From NCBI GenBank assembly GCA_902764705.1, contig CACWWZ010000003.1:25948-89947 (forward strand): a stretch of 64,000 nucleotides of DNA, in the 5' to 3' direction. The notes under the pieces are model-generated. The model did no database searches. It was not told the DNA's origin and worked only from the letters and a program-made list of their open reading frames with translations. This document shows, in pieces, positions 8,635 to 16,680 of the stretch. Numbering within the stretch: position 1 is the stretch's first letter; the number at the start of each line of letters is the position of its first letter. Both the position numbers and the translations under genes were made by a program. Source of the DNA: an uncultured Prevotellaceae bacterium. Lineage in GTDB: Bacteria; Bacteroidota; Bacteroidia; Bacteroidales; Bacteroidaceae.

Positions 8635-10644
8635 TTACTTCTTCACGCGATAGATGCGGAACGACATAGGAGGCAGTTGGTCGGAAATGACCAACTGCTT
8701 CTTTTTGCTGGTACAGGGAATACGACCCTCTTTCGGCATGATGAGTTCGGGGCGCTGGATGCTATTCTCGTCGTCCATGCCGTCGTGACTCAGGGTGATG
8801 GTACGGGCCGAAGTGGCTCCTGTTATCGCGGCAAAGTTCAACTGCACGGGCTGAACGATGCGCGACGTGTTGGCAACTTTGACAATCACTTCATCCGCAT
8901 TGCTGTCGAAAGCAGCGGAAGCAAAAAGTCCGTTTTGTCCTTCCAGATTGGCCACAGGCTGAGGTTTGTTTTTTTTGCCGGCAGCCGGCATGGTCAGCGG
9001 TAACACGTTGGTGCCGGCATTGGTAGCATACATCTGCTGGACGTAGTAGCTGACTGTCTTGAACATCTGCGTCTGGTCGTACCATATCTGGTCGGGACGC
9101 CACTGCCAGCCGTCGACGTGGGCGAAGAGAGGAGCAGGACTGGTCATGTGAACCACATCGGCATTACGCTCGAAACTGGTCATAAAGGCGGCTTCCATAA
9201 GCGCGGCCTCATAGTGGTTCCATTTTTTCCCCTTTCCGTGACAGGCATACTCGCCGGCAAAGACTTTCGGGCCCTTGCGGTCGTAGCTATCGTAACGCAA
9301 ACCATGAGTCAGGAACCACTCTTCGTCGCGGTAGAAATGCTCGTCGACCAGGTCGGCCTTCAGCTCCCGCATGGCTTTCCAGCCGTCAGCAAAGCGATAG
9401 GTGGCATTGGCGTCATCGTCGGGCATGGGACCGCTGGAGCCTACAATCTTGATATCTGGATATTTCTCGCGGATGGCCTTGACGAAGGGCTTGAGACGTT
9501 CGTAGTAGAATTCGCCCCACTGCTCGTTACCCAGACCGATATATTTCATGTGGAAGGGCTCGGGATGTCCCATGCTGGCACGCACCCCACCCCACTTCGA
9601 GTCAGCGGGGCCGTTGGCAAACTCGATGAGGTCGAGGCAGTCGTCGATGTAGGGCTGCAACTCGTTCAAAGGAACGTGGGCACTCTCCTGATTCCAATTC
9701 TGGAACTGACAGGCGAGTCCGACACTGAGGATGGGCAACGGCTCAGCAGCGATATCTTCAGCGAGCTGGAAAAACTCGAAGAACCCCAGACCATCCGACT
9801 GATAGTAGTCGGGGAAATAACGATAGTCGAAGGTGTGTTCCCAACGATTCTGGTTCAACGGACGGTTCTCAACGGGGCCCACCGTATTCTTCCACTGATA
9901 GCGTGTATCGAGATCTGTGCCTTCGACAATGCATCCGCCAGGGAAGCGGAACACTCCCGGATGCAGGTCGGCCAGGGCCTGTGCCAAGTCGCGACGCATA
10001 CCGTTCTCGCGGTTCTTGAAAGTGTTGACGGGGAACAGCGATACATGTTCCAGGGCAACACTGTTGGCTCCCTTCAGGAAAATGCGCAGTTTGGCATGCT
10101 TCAATGTCAGTGGCGACGTCAGTGTCAGCGTATACTTCTTCCAGTCTGACGAGGTGATGTCGAGCGACTGTTCGGTCAATTCCTGACGCTCGTCCATTGA
10201 GTTCTCGTTTATCAGTTGTACGCGGATGGTGCCATTGCCCTTGGGGGCCTTGGCCCAGACAGAGAAGCGATACTGCTCGCCTTGCTTTACGCCAATGCCG
10301 AAGAATCCCTCATTGGTCAGACCCGTGCGGCGGTCGTTGTGGCCGGCGGCACTCAAAACCACATAATAGGGACAACGCGGAAAGGGTCCGTCGCTCATTA
10401 CATCGACGCATCCGAAGGTCTGCCAACCCATCAGATGCTGGGGGAATTCGAACGAGCGGTTCTTGACCATTTCACCATAGAGTCCACCATCGGCAGCATA
10501 GTTAATGTCTTCGAAGAAAATACCGTACATGGTCGACTGGATGGGGGCTCCCAGTTTCTTGGTATTGATGTTCATGACGTTCTGGGCCGTTATGGCCAGT
10601 GGTACTGTAACAAACAGCAGGGATGTTAATAGTAGCTTTCTCAT
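8635..10644 (-). CDS. GH51 alpha-L-arabinofuranosidase, exported
   Basis: Removes alpha-L-arabinofuranosyl units from arabinan, arabinoxylan or arabinogalactan side chains. The 669-residue form starts at the ATG before MRKLLLTSLL, a signal peptide ending ITAQ; the upstream in-frame extension overlaps the promoter. The N-terminal part carries a carbohydrate-binding-like beta-sandwich (about 80-205). The TIM barrel begins near FRFPGGCIVEG (232-242). The acid/base is Glu374 in GNEQWGEF and the nucleophile Glu465 in FAGEYACH. A C-terminal beta-domain follows. Together with the GH28, GH2, GH105, GH106 and GH43 genes of this window it fits pectin side-chain breakdown. Confidence 0.92.
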   Translation of the reverse strand: MRKLLLTSLLFVTVPLAITAQNVMNINTKKLGAPIQSTMYGIFFEDINYAADGGLYGEMVKNRSFEFPQHLMGWQTFGCVDVMSDGPFPRCPYYVVLSAAGHNDRRTGLTNEGFFGIGVKQGEQYRFSVWAKAPKGNGTIRVQLINENSMDERQELTEQSLDITSSDWKKYTLTLTSPLTLKHAKLRIFLKGANSVALEHVSLFPVNTFKNRENGMRRDLAQALADLHPGVFRFPGGCIVEGTDLDTRYQWKNTVGPVENRPLNQNRWEHTFDYRYFPDYYQSDGLGFFEFFQLAEDIAAEPLPILSVGLACQFQNWNQESAHVPLNELQPYIDDCLDLIEFANGPADSKWGGVRASMGHPEPFHMKYIGLGNEQWGEFYYERLKPFVKAIREKYPDIKIVGSSGPMPDDDANATYRFADGWKAMRELKADLVDEHFYRDEEWFLTHGLRYDSYDRKGPKVFAGEYACHGKGKKWNHYEAALMEAAFMTSFERNADVVHMTSPAPLFAHVDGWQWRPDQIWYDQTQMFKTVSYYVQQMYATNAGTNVLPLTMPAAGKKNKPQPVANLEGQNGLFASAAFDSNADEVIVKVANTSRIVQPVQLNFAAITGATSARTITLSHDGMDDENSIQRPELIMPKEGRIPCTSKKKQLVISDQLPPMSFRIYRVKK

Positions 10645-10669
10645 TGTTGTTTTGTGAGTATTTGTGGGA

Positions 10670-10677
10670 CAAAGATA
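10670..10677 (-). promoter_or_regulatory. -7 element of the GH51 gene
   Basis: TATCTTTG on the minus strand, about 25 bases before the ATG. No clear -33 TTTG is seen, so a regulator may be needed. Confidence 0.55.
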
Positions 10678-10728
10678 TAGAAAAAGAATCATATTTCTGA
10701 GTTTTTTAATTAGATTAACAATAAATTA

Positions 10729-10760
10729 TTGGATTCTTTGCTCATTTATTTGTACCTTTG
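10729..10760 (+). promoter_or_regulatory. Promoter of the fumarase gene
   Basis: TACCTTTG at 10753-10760 with TTGG at the -33 distance. The spacer contains TTTGCTCATTTATTTG, nearly the same as in front of the GH28 gene. Confidence 0.7.
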
Positions 10761-10795
10761 CAAAATATAAACTAAAAACAAATACTTAGAAGAAT

Positions 10796-12445
10796 ATGGC
10801 AAAATCAGTAGAATTCAAGTATGCCCCCATGTTTCAGGTGGGCGAGGACAAGACGGAGTACCGCCTGTTAAGTAAGGACGGCGTAACAACCGCCGAATTT
10901 GAAGGAAAGCAGATCGTGAAGGTCTCTAAGGAGGCCCTGACACTCTTGGCCCAGCAGGCTTTCCACGATGTGGAGTTCATGCTGCGTCGCGAACATAATG
11001 AGCAGGTGGCTAAGATATTGACCGACCCTGAGGCCTCGGAGAATGATAAATATGTAGCCCTGCAGTTCCTGCGCAATGCCGAGGTGGCTTGCAAGGGTAT
11101 CCTGCCTTTCTGTCAGGACACCGGTACCGCCATTATCCATGGTGAGAAGGGCCAGCAGATCTGGACTGGTTTCGAGGACGAAGAGGCTCTGAGCCTGGGT
11201 GTGTTCAACACCTTTACTCAGGACAATCTGCGCTATTCGCAGAATGCACCTCTGAACATGTACGACGAGGTGAACACCCGTTGCAACCTGCCTGCACAGA
11301 TTGACATCGAGGCTACCGAGGGTGCCGAGTATAAGTTTGTGATAGTAGCTAAGGGTGGTGGCTCTGCCAACAAGACCTATTTCTACCCCATGACCAAGGC
11401 AACTATCCAGAACGAGGGTACACTCATCCCATTCCTTGTAGAGAAGATGAAGAGCTTGGGTACAGCAGCCTGTCCTCCATATCACATCGCCTTTGTGATT
11501 GGTGGCACCTCAGCTGAGAAGAACCTGCTGACTGTGAAGCTCGCTTCTATCAAGTTCTACGATGGTCTGCCCACTACTGGCGATGAGACTGGTCGTGCTT
11601 TCCGCGATGTTGATCTGGAGCAGAAGCTCATCAAGGAAGCTCAGAAGATTGGCCTCGGCGCTCAGTTTGGTGGTAAGTATCTGGCTCACGACATCCGTGT
11701 CATTCGTCTGCCTCGTCATGGTGCCAGCTGTCCTATCGGTATGGGTGTTAGCTGCTCTGCTGATAGAAATATCAAGGCTAAGATCAATGCCGATGGTATC
11801 TGGTTGGAGAAGATGGACAGCAACCCCACAGAGCTGATTCCTGAGGAGCTCCGTAAGCCCGGTGAGGGTGGTAAGGGTATCGAGATCGACCTGAACGAGG
11901 GTATCGACGCCGTTCGCAAGGAACTCAGTAAGTATCCTGTTTCTACCCGTGTCAACCTGAAGGGAACCATCATCGTGGCTCGCGACATTGCTCACGCTAA
12001 GCTCAAGGCTCGTCTCGATGCCGGCGAGGGCATGCCCGACTACTTCAAGAAGTACCCCGTGCTCTATGCCGGACCTGCCAAGACACCGGAAGGCTATCCC
12101 TGCGGTTCGATGGGCCCGACCACTGCTAACCGTATGGACCCATACGTGGATGAGTTCCAGGCTAATGGTGCATCACTGGTGATGATTGCCAAGGGTAACC
12201 GTTCAGACGTAGTTACTGAGGCTTGTAAGAAGCACGGTGGTTTCTATCTGGGTACTATCGGTGGTGTAGCTGCCGTTCTCTCGCAGAGCTCTATCAAGAG
12301 CATCGAGTGCGTAGAATATCCTGAGCTGGGTATGGAGGCTGTATGGAAGATTGATGTCGAGGACTTCCCCGCATTCATCCTCGTCGATGATAAGGGCAAC
12401 GACTTCTTCAAACAGCTGAAGCCCTGGACACCTTGTAAAGGGTAA
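10796..12445 (+). CDS. Class I (iron-sulfur) fumarate hydratase
   Basis: Interconverts fumarate and malate with an oxygen-sensitive [4Fe-4S] cluster. In anaerobic Bacteroidales this serves the reductive branch leading to succinate and propionate. The 549-residue length and both family parts are present: the N-terminal domain with [27 protein letters not shown] and KGGGSANKT, and the C-terminal beta-type domain with [16 protein letters not shown]. Cysteines of FCQD, SCPIG and ACPPY-type segments are the likely cluster ligands. The stop codon lies inside a GTAAAAAGG-type repeat that leads into the M6 protease gene. Confidence 0.95.
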   Translation: MAKSVEFKYAPMFQVGEDKTEYRLLSKDGVTTAEFEGKQIVKVSKEALTLLAQQAFHDVEFMLRREHNEQVAKILTDPEASENDKYVALQFLRNAEVACKGILPFCQDTGTAIIHGEKGQQIWTGFEDEEALSLGVFNTFTQDNLRYSQNAPLNMYDEVNTRCNLPAQIDIEATEGAEYKFVIVAKGGGSANKTYFYPMTKATIQNEGTLIPFLVEKMKSLGTAACPPYHIAFVIGGTSAEKNLLTVKLASIKFYDGLPTTGDETGRAFRDVDLEQKLIKEAQKIGLGAQFGGKYLAHDIRVIRLPRHGASCPIGMGVSCSADRNIKAKINADGIWLEKMDSNPTELIPEELRKPGEGGKGIEIDLNEGIDAVRKELSKYPVSTRVNLKGTIIVARDIAHAKLKARLDAGEGMPDYFKKYPVLYAGPAKTPEGYPCGSMGPTTANRMDPYVDEFQANGASLVMIAKGNRSDVVTEACKKHGGFYLGTIGGVAAVLSQSSIKSIECVEYPELGMEAVWKIDVEDFPAFILVDDKGNDFFKQLKPWTPCKG

Positions 12446-12470
12446 AAAGTAAAAAGGTAAAAGGTAAAGG
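12441..12470 (+). repeat. GGTAAAAAGTAAAAAGG repeat at the fumarase stop
   Basis: The same repeat family occurs at 22616-22647 and 27079-27104. Each time it supplies the TAA of the upstream gene. An inverted copy lies 57 bases further on, in the M6 protease start region. Confidence 0.75.
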
Positions 12471-12473
12471 CGT

Positions 12474-13979
12474 ATGAATTGGGGTAATAACAAGAGTGTT
12501 AGTTGTCTGGTAAAATGTTTCTTACTCTTTTACCTTTTTACCTTTTTACCTTTAGATTTGGCGGCAGAAGACGTTATTCGGACGGGGTGTCGAAGAGGCA
12601 TAATCCCGTCAAAAGCGGTGCACCACCGTTCTCTGTTTCAGAAGCGAAGCGAAGAAGCATCCAATTATTTAGGCGATCAGCGCCAGTTGGTGGTGCTTGC
12701 AGCATTCCAGGACTGCACGTTTGCCGGCGATGAGGCAGAGACTTTGGAGCTATGGAACAAGATCTTCAATACCGAAAATCTTGCTGAAGAGCCTTTCGCG
12801 GGGTCTATTCACGATTATTTCTACGACCAGAGTTACGGACAGTTCCATCTCACCTTCGACCTTAAATATGTCTCTCTCAACAACTCCATTGTCAAGTATC
12901 GCAGCACAGGGGCATATGGCGATGATGAGAATTCACAGTATTTAGTCTACGACATCATGGATGTTCTGGAACAGTATGACATCGATTGGAGTCAGTACGA
13001 CTGGAATGGTGATGGATATGTCAATCAGTTGTTGATTTTGTTCCCAGGAAAGGGACAGAACGATGGTGGTGGTACTAACAGCATCTGGCCTCATCAGTTA
13101 CGGTTAAGTTGGCACCTAAAAGACCGTCAGGAGGGTGTCTATTGTGAACCGCGCATGGTAGAATATGACGGGAAGACTTTTGCTGTAGACAGCTACTGTG
13201 CCGTGAATGAGTTGGCTGGTAATGGTGGCTATGGCACCTTTGGCACCATCTGTCACGAATACAGCCATTGCTTCGGACTCCCCGACTTCTACTATGGAAG
13301 TGTTTCTGTACTGAAAAACTGGGACCTGATGGACTCTGGAAACTATAATGAAGACGGTTTCCGCCCTTGTGGCTATTCAGCCCATGAGCGCTGGCTGATG
13401 GGATGGCTCACACCCATTGAATGCGCCGAAAACATGACGGTGTCTGACATGCCGGCACTCTGCGACGAGCCGCAGGCCTATCTGCTGCGCAACGACGCAT
13501 ACGACAACGAATACTATATTCTGGAGAATCGTCAACAACGGGGTTGGGACGCCGCACTACCAGGCAGTGGCATCGTCGTTTTCCACATCGACTACGACAA
13601 AGAGGTTTGGGAGGGGATCACCGAGTGGCCCAACGGCGGTTCTCTGAAGCGCTACACCATCGTTCCTGCCAACAACAACTCTTCTACTTATACAGCAGCA
13701 AAATGGCCCTACCCTTTCGAGAGTAACAATGAGTTGACGAACACCTCGAAGCCTGCTGCCACGCTGAATCATCCCAACAGCGACGGCATGAAACTACTGT
13801 CGAAACCGGTTACGGGTATGACGCTCACCGATGGACTGGCCTCGTTCGAAGTCATGAAAGACCCCACGGCAGTCACTGAACGTCAGGTCAACACCAAGCC
13901 CAAGGTGCTTTACGACCTCGGTCCCATCCACATCATCAGGTTTGCCAACGGAGAAATCAAAAAAGTGATGAAGCACTAA
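12474..13979 (+). CDS. Secreted M6-like metalloprotease
   Basis: 501 residues with the zinc motif HEYSHCFGLPDF (261-272), characteristic of M6 (immune inhibitor A-like) proteases. A calcium-loop-like DWNGDGYVN lies at 176-184. It is probably exported: the N-terminus holds the hydrophobic stretch FLLFYLFTFLPLDLAAED (16-33), cut before AED. That stretch is encoded by the inverted TTTTTACC repeat. The ATG at 12474 is the only ATG, GTG or TTG in frame before the hydrophobic core. It follows the fumarase by 28 bases and may be read through from it. The C-terminus ends in a short beta segment without a recognised sorting domain. Confidence 0.82.
   Translation: MNWGNNKSVSCLVKCFLLFYLFTFLPLDLAAEDVIRTGCRRGIIPSKAVHHRSLFQKRSEEASNYLGDQRQLVVLAAFQDCTFAGDEAETLELWNKIFNTENLAEEPFAGSIHDYFYDQSYGQFHLTFDLKYVSLNNSIVKYRSTGAYGDDENSQYLVYDIMDVLEQYDIDWSQYDWNGDGYVNQLLILFPGKGQNDGGGTNSIWPHQLRLSWHLKDRQEGVYCEPRMVEYDGKTFAVDSYCAVNELAGNGGYGTFGTICHEYSHCFGLPDFYYGSVSVLKNWDLMDSGNYNEDGFRPCGYSAHERWLMGWLTPIECAENMTVSDMPALCDEPQAYLLRNDAYDNEYYILENRQQRGWDAALPGSGIVVFHIDYDKEVWEGITEWPNGGSLKRYTIVPANNNSSTYTAAKWPYPFESNNELTNTSKPAATLNHPNSDGMKLLSKPVTGMTLTDGLASFEVMKDPTAVTERQVNTKPKVLYDLGPIHIIRFANGEIKKVMKH
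12527..12554 (+). repeat. Inverted TTTTTACCTTT repeat forming the M6 signal peptide
   Basis: CTTTTACC/TTTTTACC units, complementary to the repeat at 12441-12470, encode most of the hydrophobic core of the protease leader. The two copies could pair into a long stem enclosing the start codon. Confidence 0.65.
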
Positions 13980-13993
13980 CGCCTCATCACTTT
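13962..13993 (+). terminator. Terminator overlapping the M6 protease stop
   Basis: Stem AAAGTGATGA/TCATCACTTT encloses the TAA stop in its loop and is followed by CTTATTTT. It separates the gene from the converging clpB. Confidence 0.7.
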
Positions 13994-14027
13994 CTTATTT
14001 TAACATTCAGTAATTCCAAGGAAGCGT

Positions 14028-16562
14028 TTAGTTCCTGAATACCAGGCCGTCGCCGAACTCGTCGATGATGATGGGTTTGTCGCGGTTTAACTCATCGGCC
14101 AAAATCTTGCGCGACAGGTCGTTGAGCACCAGCTGCTGAATGGCACGCTTGACAGGACGTGCTCCGAAGTCGGGGTCGTAGCCCTCTTGAGCCAGATAGC
14201 TGATAGCAGCCTCGGTGGTCTCCAAACGGATGCCCTGCGGTTCGAGCATGTCGGTGACCTTCTTCATCTGCAGACGAACGACGTCGGCAATCTGTTCCTT
14301 AGTTAGTGGCGTAAAGGTGATAATCTCATCGATACGGTTCAGGAACTCGGGCCGCATGGTCAGACGCAGCTGTTCGCGGGTAGCATTCGACGTCATGATG
14401 ATGATGGTGTTCTTAAAGTTGGCAGTACGGCCCTTGTTGTCCGTCAGACGTCCGTCATCCAACACCTGCAAGAGGATGTTGAATACATCAGGATGTGCCT
14501 TCTCGATTTCGTCGAACAGCACCACGGAGTACGGCTTGCGGCGTACGGCCTCCGTCAGTTGCCCCCCCTCATCGTAGCCTACATAGCCCGGAGGGGCACC
14601 AACCAGACGTGAGACGGTATGCTTTTCCTGATACTCACTCATATCGATACGCGTCATCATGGTCTCGTCGTTGAACAGATATTCTGCCAGCGTCTTAGCA
14701 AGTTCCGTCTTACCGACACCCGTGGTTCCGAGGAAGATGAACGAGGCAATAGGACGCTTGGGGTCTTGCAGACCGGCACGCGAACGGCGTACGGCATCCG
14801 AGACAGCCGTGATGGCTTCGCCCTGACCAATGACACGCTTATGCAGTTCATCCTCCAGATGGAGCAGCTTTTCGCGTTCACTCTGCATCATGCGGGTGAC
14901 GGGGATGCCCGTCCAGCGGGATACGACTTCGGCGATATCGTCGGCAGTGACTTCCTCGCGGACCAACCTTCCAGCGGCAGAACCGCTGGACACTGCACCA
15001 TCCAACTGAGCCTGGATGGACTTGATGTCGTCCTCGAGGGCCTTGAGCTTCGAATAGCGAATCTCGGCCACCTTACCGTAGTCGCCCTCGCGTTCTGCAC
15101 GTTCGGCCTCGTACTTCAGGTTCTCCATCTCCTGCTTGTCCTGCTGGATGCGGTTCACCAGCTGGCGCTCGCCTTCCCACTTGGCACGGAACTGGGCTTC
15201 CTGTTCGCGGAGTTCGGCGATGTCGCGGTCGAGCTGAGTGAGTTTACTACTAGTATCACTAGTATTACTAGTCTCTCTGGAAATGGCCTCGCGCTCGATT
15301 TCGAGCTGAGCCAGACGACGTGTAATCTCGTCGAGTTCCTCGGGGACGCTGTCGCGCTCCATGCGCAGCTTGGCGGCAGCCTCGTCCATCAGGTCGATGG
15401 CCTTGTCGGGCAGGAATCGCTCGGAGATATAACGTTCGGAGAGCTGAACGGCAGCGATACAGGCATCGTCCTGGATACGCACCTTGTGGTGGTTCTCATA
15501 ACGCTCCTTCAGACCACGAAGAATGGAGATGGCTGATAACTCATCTGGTTCGTCGACCATCACCGTCTGGAAACGACGTTCCAGGGCCTTATCCTTCTCG
15601 AAGTATTTCTGATACTCGTTCAGCGTGGTGGCACCGATGGCACGCAGTTCACCACGGGCTAGGGCAGGCTTCAGAATGTTGGCAGCATCCATGGCCCCCT
15701 CGCCACCACCGGCACCTACCAGCGTGTGGATCTCGTCGATGAACAGGATGATGCGGCCTTCGGCTTTCGTTACCTCGTTGATGACGCTCTTCAGGCGTTC
15801 CTCGAATTCACCCTTATACTTCGCACCAGCTACCAGTGCACCCATGTCGAGCGAATAGACTTGCTTGTCCTTCAGGTTCTCGGGCACGTCGCCACGGACG
15901 ATACGCCCTGCAAGGCCCTCGACGATGGCCGTCTTACCCGTACCCGGTTCACCAATTAGAATGGGGTTGTTCTTTGTTCGACGGGAGAGAATCTGCAACA
16001 GTCGGCGAATCTCGTCGTCACGGCCAATGACGGGGTCGAGCTTGCCCTGACGGGCCATGTCGACCAGGTTCTTGGCGTATTTCTCCAGCGACTGATAGTT
16101 GTCGTCAGCCGATTGTGACTGCACCTTCTGGCCCTGGCGAAGCTCCTGGATGGCATGGAGCAGATCCTTCTCAGTACAGCCGGCATCTTTCAGAATACGT
16201 GAAGCCGTCGAGTTCACATTAAGCAGGGCCCATAGAATGGGCTCGCAAGAGACGAACTCGTCACCTTGCTTTTGGGCCTCCTCCTGGGCGCGCAGCAATA
16301 CATTATTACTATCACTTGAGAGATACGGCTGTCCGCCCTGTACCTTCGGCAGGTGCTTGATTTCCTGATCTACAAGCATTTCAATCTGCTGGGCATTCAC
16401 GCCGAGTTTCTGGAAAATGAAGGTCGTGACGTCCTTCGCCTTCTCCAATATACCTTTCAGTATGTGTACAGGTTCGATGACCTGTTGACCGTTCAGCTGC
16501 GCCGTGTTCACTGCCTGCTGTACGGCCTCTTGCGCTTTGATGGTAAACTTGTCTAATGTCAT
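14028..16562 (-). CDS. clpB: ATP-dependent disaggregase ClpB, with inserts and a shortened D2 segment
   Basis: Hexameric chaperone that with DnaK threads and rescues aggregated proteins. 844 residues: Clp N domain (1-145), first AAA domain with Walker A GEPGTGKT (204-211), coiled-coil middle domain (about 405-530), second AAA domain with Walker A GTTGVGKT (612-619) and Walker B LFDEIEK. Two in-frame inserts stand out: [10 protein letters not shown] (431-440, from ACTAGT repeats) in the coiled coil, and [11 protein letters not shown] (522-532, from a hairpin repeat) in the linker to D2. After TSN (724-726) only ten residues precede RPEF (737-740). E. coli ClpB has about thirty there, so some twenty residues appear missing. 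A strong AGGAGG lies 8 bases before the ATG. Confidence 0.95.
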   Translation of the reverse strand: MTLDKFTIKAQEAVQQAVNTAQLNGQQVIEPVHILKGILEKAKDVTTFIFQKLGVNAQQIEMLVDQEIKHLPKVQGGQPYLSSDSNNVLLRAQEEAQKQGDEFVSCEPILWALLNVNSTASRILKDAGCTEKDLLHAIQELRQGQKVQSQSADDNYQSLEKYAKNLVDMARQGKLDPVIGRDDEIRRLLQILSRRTKNNPILIGEPGTGKTAIVEGLAGRIVRGDVPENLKDKQVYSLDMGALVAGAKYKGEFEERLKSVINEVTKAEGRIILFIDEIHTLVGAGGGEGAMDAANILKPALARGELRAIGATTLNEYQKYFEKDKALERRFQTVMVDEPDELSAISILRGLKERYENHHKVRIQDDACIAAVQLSERYISERFLPDKAIDLMDEAAAKLRMERDSVPEELDEITRRLAQLEIEREAISRETSNTSDTSSKLTQLDRDIAELREQEAQFRAKWEGERQLVNRIQQDKQEMENLKYEAERAEREGDYGKVAEIRYSKLKALEDDIKSIQAQLDGAVSSGSAAGRLVREEVTADDIAEVVSRWTGIPVTRMMQSEREKLLHLEDELHKRVIGQGEAITAVSDAVRRSRAGLQDPKRPIASFIFLGTTGVGKTELAKTLAEYLFNDETMMTRIDMSEYQEKHTVSRLVGAPPGYVGYDEGGQLTEAVRRKPYSVVLFDEIEKAHPDVFNILLQVLDDGRLTDNKGRTANFKNTIIIMTSNATREQLRLTMRPEFLNRIDEIITFTPLTKEQIADVVRLQMKKVTDMLEPQGIRLETTEAAISYLAQEGYDPDFGARPVKRAIQQLVLNDLSRKILADELNRDKPIIIDEFGDGLVFRN
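14970..14994. repeat. In-frame hairpin repeat in clpB
   Basis: TCCAGCGG/CCGCTGGA around CAGAA. On the coding strand it reads GTGTCC-AGCGG-TTCTG-CCGCTGGA. Same loop and 5' tag as 26405-26433 and 8607-8633. Confidence 0.7.
15249..15272. repeat. ACTAGT repeat in clpB
   Basis: Three ACTAGT hexamers with a 9-base period, encoding TSNTSDTS in frame in the coiled-coil domain. A two-unit copy with the same period lies in the GSCFA gene (24209-24223). Confidence 0.75.
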
Positions 16563-16570
16563 AGTTTTGT

Positions 16571-16576
16571 CCTCCT
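16571..16576 (-). promoter_or_regulatory. Shine-Dalgarno sequence of clpB
   Basis: AGGAGG, 8 bases before the clpB ATG. Perfect Shine-Dalgarno sites are rare in this window and phylum, so this start is probably strongly translated. Confidence 0.7.
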
Positions 16577-16633
16577 AATTTTAATTAATGATTTCTGCTC
16601 TTAGGCGGACAAAGAACGTGCCGAAGGAAGCGA

Positions 16634-16671
16634 ACCGACAAAAAGGCATATTATTCTGCCGTTTTGTCGGT
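16634..16671. terminator. Hairpin between the GH106 stop and clpB
   Basis: Stem ACCGACAAAAAGGCA/TGCCGTTTTGTCGGT (one mismatch, eight-base loop). There is no clear T run on the minus strand. It may end the upstream operon or fold in a leader of clpB; its minus-strand 3' arm holds a TTTTTG that could serve as a -33 box. Confidence 0.45.
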
Positions 16672-16680
16672 CTCGTTTAT

